Assembly: GCA_028697515.1 (NCBI GenBank)
Contig: JAQVEY010000028.1
Span: 1-12,339 of the forward strand
DNA length: 12,339 nt
Reading direction: 5' to 3'
From: Bacteroidales bacterium
Lineage (GTDB): Bacteria > Bacteroidota > Bacteroidia > Bacteroidales > ML635J-15
Both the position numbers and the translations under genes were made by a program. The notes beneath the pieces are model-generated. The model ran no database searches. It worked only from the letters and a program-made list of their open reading frames with translations, and was not told where the DNA came from. The stretch's first letter is position 1. Every line of letters begins with the position of its first letter. This document shows, one piece after another, positions 7,953 through 12,339 of the stretch.

Positions 7953-8648
7953 TTGAAAAGACTTTTAAAATATATTGAAGACTTTTGGTTTTTATTTTTT
8001 CCTCATACTTGTGAAGCATGCGGTACTGCATTATATAAAAATGAAGGTCCAATTTGTTTTAAATGTTTATACGAATTACCTCGAACAGATTATTGCTCTG
8101 ATCCTGAAAATCCAATAGTACAATTATTTACAGGCAGAATTAAATTAGAAAAAGCAACAGCCTTATTTACTTTTCATAAAGGAAGTCGTTTTAGGAAACT
8201 TCTTCATAGTTTGAAATACAAAAACAAACCTGAAATTGGCATTTTACTAGGAAAAGAGCTCGGAGCAGCAATGCTAAGATCTAAAAATTTTATTGGAATA
8301 GATTACATCATTCCCGTGCCTTTGCACGCAAACAGACTTAAGCAAAGAGGCTATAACCAAAGCGAAATGATAGGTCAGGGAATTTCGGCAGTTACAAAAA
8401 TACCACTATTAATTAATACTCTCATCAGAAATGTAGAAACTGTTACTCAAACAAAAATGACAAAAGAGGAAAGGTGGAAAAATGTATCTGGAAAGTTTAG
8501 TATTACTGATGCTGAGATAATAAAAAATAAACATATCTTACTTGTTGACGATGTTTTAACAACAGGATCTACCATTGAAGCCTGTGGAGAAGTATTACTG
8601 ACTGTTGATGGACTAAAGCTTAGCATAGCTGTTCTGGCCAAAGCATAA
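7953..8648 (+). CDS. ComF family protein (amidophosphoribosyltransferase-like)
   Basis: The 231-residue product has the two parts of the ComF family. An N-terminal zinc-finger-like four-cysteine cluster (C20, C23, C35, C38) is followed by a type I phosphoribosyltransferase fold. The PRPP-binding loop is ILLVDDVLTTGST (D199-D200 and T203-T207). The family motifs VPLHANRLKQRGYNQSE (about 122-138) and RNVETVTQTKMTKEERWKNV (159-178) are also present. The length is normal for the family. ComF proteins are linked to DNA uptake in competent bacteria, but many non-competent species carry them and the role is unclear. The start is a TTG. The reading frame is closed by a TGA at 7938-7940, and no ATG or GTG occurs before residue 1, while the MKRLLKYIEDF N terminus is typical. 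It is monocistronic, between divergent and convergent neighbours. Confidence 0.9.
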   Translation: MKRLLKYIEDFWFLFFPHTCEACGTALYKNEGPICFKCLYELPRTDYCSDPENPIVQLFTGRIKLEKATALFTFHKGSRFRKLLHSLKYKNKPEIGILLGKELGAAMLRSKNFIGIDYIIPVPLHANRLKQRGYNQSEMIGQGISAVTKIPLLINTLIRNVETVTQTKMTKEERWKNVSGKFSITDAEIIKNKHILLVDDVLTTGSTIEACGEVLLTVDGLKLSIAVLAKA

Positions 8649-8681
8649 AAAAAGGTTGATAAGAAAGAATTCCTATCAACC
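8645..8681 (-). terminator. Intrinsic terminator of the threonine dehydrogenase gene
   Basis: GGTTGATA (8654-8661) pairs perfectly with TATCAACC (8674-8681). Three further inner pairs (8663-8665 with 8670-8672) leave a four-base loop. On the minus strand the stem is followed by seven T's, giving a good terminator for the leftward gene ending at 8702. The T-run is encoded by the A-run around the TAA stop of the ComF-family gene. No T-run follows on the plus strand. Confidence 0.78.
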
Positions 8682-8701
8682 CGATGATAAATAATCTACT
8701 A

Positions 8702-9664
8702 CTAAATAATTCCTTTTTTATGTTTTTCAGTAATTGCATTAAGCATATCGTCAGTCATTGCATCTAGATTATAACTTGGTTTCCATCCCCATTCTAATCT
8801 TGCAGCTGTATCATCAACATCATTAGGCCAAGAATCTGCAATTGCCTGACGGAAATCAGGATTATAAGTAATTTCAAATTCCGGAATTCTCTTTTTTATA
8901 GAATCGGCTATTTCTTTTACACTGAAACTCATTGCACCAACGTTAAAATCACAGTGATGTTTTAATTTGGAAAAATCAGCCTGCATCAAATCAATAGTAG
9001 CTTTAATACAATCAGGCATATACATCATCGGCAGACGCGTATCTTCCTTTACAAAACATTCATATTTTTTATTTTTAACTGCTTCGAAGTAAACAGCTAC
9101 AGCATAATCAGTAGTCCCACCACCCGGAAGGGTTTCGTGACTTATAATGCCAGGATAACGTAATCCTCTAACATCAAGTCCATATTTTTTTACGTAATAG
9201 TCACCCAACAATTCGCCGGCAACTTTTGTTAGACCGTACATGGTAGTTGGTTTTAAAACTGTTTCCTGTGGAGCTCTATCGAGAGGAGTGCCCGGACCAA
9301 ATACAGCAATTGAACTTGGAACCAAAACCTGTTTCATTTTCATTTCACGTGCTATTTCCAATACGTTGAGCAAACCGTTCATATTTACATCCCATGCCAG
9401 CATTGGATTTTTTTCTCCATTACCTGATAAGATTGCCGCCATATTTACAATGATGCTAATATCATATTTTTTACAAGCTGCATATAAATCATTTTTGTTA
9501 ACAGCATCAAAAAACTCGAAAGGTCCCGATTCAAGAACTGCTTGCGATGGAGCAGTTTTACGACCTGTACCTATTACATTCTCATTACCGTAGATTTTTC
9601 TTAATGTAAGTATCAATTCCGAACCTATTTGTCCTGATGACCCGATAACCAAAATTCTTTCCAT
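8702..9664 (-). CDS. tdh: L-threonine 3-dehydrogenase, SDR (epimerase-like) type
   Basis: The 320-residue enzyme should oxidise L-threonine to 2-amino-3-oxobutyrate with NAD+ in the cytoplasm. This is the first step of threonine breakdown to glycine and acetyl-CoA together with 2-amino-3-ketobutyrate CoA ligase. The N-terminal Rossmann motif is G8-S-S-G11-Q-I-G14. The SDR pair Y143-G-L-T-K147 and the upstream Ser pair S117/S118 (VPSSIAVFGPG) are present. The block RYPGIISHETLPGGGTTDYAVAVYFEA (169-195) is characteristic of the SDR-type threonine dehydrogenases and separates them from UDP-galactose epimerases. The length is normal. The gene is a single unit with its own promoter and terminator. 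The CoA ligase partner gene is not in this window. Assignment as a general NAD-dependent epimerase is certain; threonine specificity rests on the motif. Confidence 0.88.
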   Translation of the reverse strand: MERILVIGSSGQIGSELILTLRKIYGNENVIGTGRKTAPSQAVLESGPFEFFDAVNKNDLYAACKKYDISIIVNMAAILSGNGEKNPMLAWDVNMNGLLNVLEIAREMKMKQVLVPSSIAVFGPGTPLDRAPQETVLKPTTMYGLTKVAGELLGDYYVKKYGLDVRGLRYPGIISHETLPGGGTTDYAVAVYFEAVKNKKYECFVKEDTRLPMMYMPDCIKATIDLMQADFSKLKHHCDFNVGAMSFSVKEIADSIKKRIPEFEITYNPDFRQAIADSWPNDVDDTAARLEWGWKPSYNLDAMTDDMLNAITEKHKKGII

Positions 9665-9702
9665 ATTCTTTTTGTTTTGTTAATTAACTTTAAAATTTCG
9701 TC

Positions 9703-9733
9703 CAAATATATATAAATTATTATTCTTGTCAAA
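9703..9733 (-). promoter_or_regulatory. Bacteroidota promoter of the threonine dehydrogenase gene
   Basis: On the minus strand TTTG (9730-9733) is followed after 19 bases by TATATTTG (9703-9710), a full match to the Bacteroidota form TTTG-N19-21-TAnnTTTG. The -7 element lies 38 bases before the ATG at 9664, giving a predicted leader of about 30 bases. Confidence 0.7.
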
Positions 9734-9849
9734 TATCAGAACTCATTTATTAAAAATTTATAATTAGCTGATTATTAGAGATATACATTAATTTGATAAT
9801 TTTCTTAATTAACATTTTCTGATATTATTGTTAAAAACAACAAAAAATA

Positions 9850-9881
9850 TTTGGAATATAAAATTTTATTTTTTATCTTTG
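9850..9881 (+). promoter_or_regulatory. Bacteroidota promoter of the TetR / lipoprotein-export operon
   Basis: TTTG (9850-9853) is followed after 20 bases by TATCTTTG (9874-9881), matching both promoter elements and the usual spacing. The predicted transcript starts near 9887, about 25 bases before the ATG at 9912. This rules out the longer reading frame that starts with TTG at 9828. With the opposing promoter it accounts for the 247-base gap 9665-9911. Confidence 0.72.
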
Positions 9882-9899
9882 ACCAACCGTTCAGTCAAA
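9878..9899. promoter_or_regulatory. Putative TetR autoregulatory operator
   Basis: The 22-bp imperfect palindrome is TTTGAC-N10-GTCAAA with further symmetry inside the spacer; 8 of 11 half-site positions match. It overlaps the last four bases of the -7 element and the predicted transcription start, and sits 12 bases before the regulator's ATG. TetR-family repressors commonly bind such sites as dimers and repress themselves. The position makes this a strong candidate, but binding is inferred. Confidence 0.6.
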
Positions 9900-9911
9900 A
9901 ATGTCTATAAT

Positions 9912-10508
9912 ATGGCACCGAAAACAAAAAAACAATTTGAAGAAGTCAGAATTGAGAAGAAACAACAAATAATTAATGCTGCTTTAAAGTTATTTGCAAA
10001 TTATGGGTTTCATGAGACCTCCATTAGTAAAATTGCCAAAGAAGCATGGATATCAAAAGGGCTTTTGTATAATTATTTTGTAAGCAAAGAAGCTTTGCTT
10101 AGGGAAATTATGGCAGAATTCAGTGAGACAATAATGAATTTAATGAACCCCGATCATGATGATGAAATCACTTCACAAGAGATGGAGGATTTCTTTACGC
10201 TGATAATAGATCTCCTTAAATCAAATAAAGAACAATGGAAGTTATATCATCAGATTTCGATGCAACATGGAGTAACTGAAGTTTTAATGGAAGAGGCATT
10301 TTTGTTGAAGATGGGAAAGAATCAGCAACTTATATATAAATATTTTGTCGAAAGATTCGATAATCCGGAGCTTGAAATGTTTATCTTCTCATCAATGTTC
10401 AAAGGGTTTTCTGTCTTGTATGTATTCTCAGAAAATGATATACCTGATGAGATAACAAATGAGTTTAAAAAAAGACTGAAAGAAATGTTTATTAAACCTA
10501 AAAAATAG
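9912..10508 (+). CDS. TetR/AcrR family transcriptional regulator
   Basis: The 198-residue product has an N-terminal TetR-type helix-turn-helix at residues 19-65: IINAALKLFANYGFHETSISKIAKEA, then SKGLLYNYFVSKEALLREIM. A helical ligand-binding and dimerisation domain follows. I chose ATG 9912 because it lies downstream of the promoter and operator and gives a normal TetR N terminus with a basic leader (MAPKTKKQFEEVRIEKKQQ). An upstream TTG at 9828 would add 28 residues transcribed from before the promoter. W46 occupies the helix-turn-helix turn, where glycine is usual (EAGISKG-type), which is odd. The stop is one base before the next ATG, so it is translationally linked to the LolA-like gene and probably controls that operon. 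The inducer cannot be read from sequence. Confidence 0.88.
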   Translation: MAPKTKKQFEEVRIEKKQQIINAALKLFANYGFHETSISKIAKEAWISKGLLYNYFVSKEALLREIMAEFSETIMNLMNPDHDDEITSQEMEDFFTLIIDLLKSNKEQWKLYHQISMQHGVTEVLMEEAFLLKMGKNQQLIYKYFVERFDNPELEMFIFSSMFKGFSVLYVFSENDIPDEITNEFKKRLKEMFIKPKK

Positions 10509-10509
10509 C

Positions 10510-11256
10510 ATGAAAAATAAAATTATCATCACTGCATTTGTGCTTTGTGTATCTACTTTTATTCATGCACAAGATGCAAAAGAAATCGTTCGAAAAGCTA
10601 ATGAAAAATCAAACGGCAACTCTAGTTACACTGAAATGACAATGAAAATTGTACGCCCCACTTATGAACGAAGTATCTCGATGAAAGCATGGTCGTTGGG
10701 GACAGATTATTCGATGGTTTACATAACTGCTCCTGCAAAAGAGAAGGGGCAAGTTCACATGAAACGTGAAAAAGAAATGTGGAATTGGCAACCAACTATT
10801 AACAGAATGATAAAACTACCACCTTCTATGATGATGCAGTCGTGGATGGGCAGCGATTTCACAAATGATGATTTAATTAATCAGGCTTCAATTGTTAATG
10901 ATTATACACATAAATTGTTGGGAGAAGAAAAACATGAATCATATCTTTGTTACAAGATTGAGCTAATTCCAAAAGAAAATTCTAATGTAGTCTGGGGAAA
11001 GATTATTTTACTAATTAGCAAGGATGACGAATTTATTCTTAAATCGGAATATTATGACGAAGATAATGATTTGATTAAAACCGAATTTGCTTCTGATGTC
11101 AAAATGCTGGGTGGCAAAAAGATACCATCCAAGTTCACTACAATTCCTTCGGACAAAAAGGGGAACAAGACGATTATGATAATGGACAATATAATTTTTG
11201 ATTACAAATTGGATGAGACATTTTTTACACAACAGAATATGAAGAAGATTAAATAG
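10510..11256 (+). CDS. LolA-like outer membrane lipoprotein-sorting protein
   Basis: The 248-residue product has a signal peptide (MKNKIIITAFVLCVSTFIHA-QDA) and belongs to the periplasmic LolA/LolB-like superfamily described as outer membrane lipoprotein-sorting protein (COG2834 type). Visible features are the N-terminal helix AKEIVRKANEKSNG, the strand YTEMTMKIVRPTYERSISMKAWSLG, the conserved block EKEMWNWQPTINRMIKLPPSMMMQSWMGSDFTNDDL (about 93-128), and the C-terminal strands SKFTTIPSDKKGNKTIMIMDNI. Family members carry lipoproteins or lipids across the periplasm in a hydrophobic barrel. It starts one base after the TetR stop, and a LolC/E-like permease follows 234 bases later, which supports a lipoprotein or lipid transport role. 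The exact cargo is unknown. Confidence 0.85.
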   Translation: MKNKIIITAFVLCVSTFIHAQDAKEIVRKANEKSNGNSSYTEMTMKIVRPTYERSISMKAWSLGTDYSMVYITAPAKEKGQVHMKREKEMWNWQPTINRMIKLPPSMMMQSWMGSDFTNDDLINQASIVNDYTHKLLGEEKHESYLCYKIELIPKENSNVVWGKIILLISKDDEFILKSEYYDEDNDLIKTEFASDVKMLGGKKIPSKFTTIPSDKKGNKTIMIMDNIIFDYKLDETFFTQQNMKKIK

Positions 11257-11300
11257 TGTCTAGAGTGCCTAAAATACTTAGAGTGCCTAGAGTACTTAAA
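11257..11300 (-). repeat. 9-nt repeat array A (inverted relative to B and C)
   Basis: Read on the minus strand this block is four full 9-nt units and a part unit: AAGTACTCT, AGGCACTCT, AAGTATTTT, AGGCACTCT, AGACA. It begins immediately after the stop codon of the LolA-like gene. On the transcript it is complementary to arrays B and C. Confidence 0.85.
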
Positions 11301-11353
11301 TTGAAAAAAAAATTAAAATATGAAAGAATGAAACATTGTATTAACATAAGCCA

Positions 11354-11389
11354 AAGTACTTTAGACACTTTAGACACTTTAGGCACTTA
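11354..11389 (+). repeat. 9-nt repeat array B
   Basis: Four consecutive 9-nt units on the plus strand: AAGTACTTT, AGACACTTT, AGACACTTT, AGGCACTTA. The array opens with the 10-bp perfect palindrome AAAGTACTTT (11353-11362). The 53 bases between A and B are AT-rich and hold no gene that I can see. Confidence 0.9.
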
Positions 11390-11435
11390 AAAAGTAAAAA
11401 TGATAAAATAATAAAATATAATAAACCATAACCCT

Positions 11436-11480
11436 AAGTACTTTAGGCACTTTAGGCACTCCAAGTACTCTAGGCACTAA
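11436..11480 (+). repeat. 9-nt repeat array C
   Basis: Five consecutive 9-nt units on the plus strand: AAGTACTTT, AGGCACTTT, AGGCACTCC, AAGTACTCT, AGGCACTAA. It ends 10 bases before the permease start codon, so any pairing with array A would place a helix right next to the translation start. The bases between B and C are nearly all A and T. Confidence 0.9.
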
Positions 11481-11490
11481 AAAATAAACT

Positions 11491-12339
11491 ATGAACTACT
11501 TTAAACTCGCATGGAGAAATATTTGGAGGAACAAGAAACGTACTCTGATTACGGCAGCTTCGATTTTCTTCGCATTGTTCTTTGCAATTTTAATGGTAGG
11601 ATTGCAAGAAGGGACTTATGCACACATGATAAAAATTTCGGTCGAAGATTTTTATGGATATGCACAAGTTCATGGAAAAGGATTTTCTGAAGAGAAAACT
11701 CTAACTAACTCATTGGATTACAACCAGAAAATTATTGATTATCTGAAATCGAACGAAAATATAAAACAAATTCAACCTCGCATTGAGAGTTTTGCCCTTG
11801 GCGCATTTGCTGACAAATCGAAAGGGGTAGCAATTGTAGGCATTGATCCCAAACTGGAGTTTGAAAAACCTATGATAAAAAAACGCCTTATTGCCGGCAA
11901 TTTAGATGATATTTATGATGGAGGAATTGTTGTTACAGAAAAACTCGCCGAGTATCTCGGTGCAGAAATAGGAGATTCATTAGCGCTTATTGGACAAGGT
12001 TATCAGGGGATGAGTGCGGTTGGTTTATATAAAATTGTAGCACTGATCTCAATGCCAAATCCAATGCTAAATTCCGGACTTGCTTATATTGATTTAGAAA
12101 GTGCTCAGGAGTTATTTAGTTTACAGGGAAGAGTTACAGGGCTGTCATTAAGTTTCAACGATAATTCTATTTTCAAAGAAACAACTGAAGAACTGCGAGC
12201 AAACCTTCCCGAAGGCTATGAAATTTTCCATTGGGAAGAAGAAATGCCGGAAATGAAACAGTTTGTAGAGTCTGACCGGGCAGGAGGACAAATATTTTTA
12301 TTTATACTTTATATTATTATTGGATTTGGCATTTTTGGA
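11491..12339 (+). CDS. ABC transporter permease, LolC/LolE/MacB-like (FtsX family), 3' end outside window
   Basis: The open frame runs from ATG 11491 to the window end (283 codons, no stop), so only the N-terminal part is present. MNYFKLAWRNIWRNKKRTL followed by a hydrophobic helix (about residues 19-40, ITAASIFFALFFAILMVGL) is the standard start of lipoprotein-releasing LolC/E-type permeases. A large periplasmic domain of the MacB-PCD kind follows, including VAIVGIDPKLEFE, RLIAGNLDD, GGIVVTEKLAEYLGAEIGDSLAL and a later NLPEGYEIFHWEEEMPEMKQF. The second membrane segment begins at about 269 (IFLFILYIIIGFGIFG). Such proteins pair with an ATPase to move lipoproteins or other substrates from the inner membrane, and the LolA-like gene upstream fits this. 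The matching ATPase is expected downstream, outside the window. The start is set by the family N terminus. Confidence 0.87.
   Translation, partial: MNYFKLAWRNIWRNKKRTLITAASIFFALFFAILMVGLQEGTYAHMIKISVEDFYGYAQVHGKGFSEEKTLTNSLDYNQKIIDYLKSNENIKQIQPRIESFALGAFADKSKGVAIVGIDPKLEFEKPMIKKRLIAGNLDDIYDGGIVVTEKLAEYLGAEIGDSLALIGQGYQGMSAVGLYKIVALISMPNPMLNSGLAYIDLESAQELFSLQGRVTGLSLSFNDNSIFKETTEELRANLPEGYEIFHWEEEMPEMKQFVESDRAGGQIFLFILYIIIGFGIFG

Noticed and set aside
9240..9593. 117-residue plus-strand open frame opposite the threonine dehydrogenase gene
   Set aside because: It lies wholly antisense to a well-supported enzyme gene and shows no family motif or promoter.
9828..9911. TTG-initiated 28-residue N-terminal extension of the TetR regulator
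   Set aside because: It lies across the promoter and operator, and the residues (MLKTTKNIWNIKF...) do not resemble a TetR N terminus. ATG 9912 gives the normal start.
9901..9972. Short ATG frame of 23 codons overlapping the TetR start in another frame
   Set aside because: It is AT-rich and low in complexity, with no sign of coding beyond an open frame. It could be a leader peptide but nothing supports that.
11257..11480. 9-nt arrays as a CRISPR array, IS inverted repeats or a standard terminator
   Set aside because: Units are contiguous without spacers, no transposase or target-site duplication is seen, and no T-run follows the possible stems. Standard labels do not fit.

Overview
The window looks like chromosomal DNA of an AT-rich member of the Bacteroidota, probably a Bacteroidales or Marinilabiliales-like lineage. 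The evidence is a C-terminal type IX secretion (T9SS) type A sorting domain, Bacteroidota-type secreted repeat proteins, an SDR-type threonine dehydrogenase, start regions without clear Shine-Dalgarno sequences, and promoters of the Bacteroidota form TTTG-N19-21-TAnnTTTG. I cannot name a genus. I saw no tRNA, rRNA, insertion sequence, CRISPR array or prophage module.

Left part (1-5908): a cell-surface locus. A leftward pair encodes a secreted right-handed beta-helix protein (3335-4378) followed 9 bases later by a very large secreted repeat protein (23-3325). The large protein has six YWF repeats, a PKD domain, eight 51-residue two-cysteine repeats and a T9SS signal. Its DNA carries a nearly perfect 306-bp tandem duplication. 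Divergent from this pair is a signal-peptide-bearing protein ending in a peptidase S74 (tail-fibre chaperone) domain (4562-5908).

Middle part (5975-9664): housekeeping or accessory genes in alternating orientation. These are a secreted carboxypeptidase-regulatory/VWA/YfbK protein (minus), a ComF-family phosphoribosyltransferase (plus, apparent TTG start) and an SDR-type L-threonine 3-dehydrogenase (minus). Both convergent junctions carry a hairpin whose T-run lies on the minus strand and is encoded by the A-run around the stop codon of the opposing plus-strand gene.

Right part (9850-12339): a rightward operon. It starts with a TetR-family regulator (9912-10508) that has a clear promoter and a 22-bp imperfect palindrome over the -7 element and transcription start, suggesting autorepression. 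One base later comes a LolA-like outer-membrane lipoprotein-sorting protein (10510-11256). A 234-bp leader full of 9-nt repeats follows, then a LolC/LolE/MacB-type ABC permease that runs off the window. Together these look like a TetR-controlled lipoprotein or envelope-lipid export system.

The least explained element is the 9-nt repeat region (11257-11490). It holds three arrays of degenerate AGGCACTTT-like units, the first inverted relative to the other two, so the transcript could form alternative long-range hairpins just before the permease start codon.
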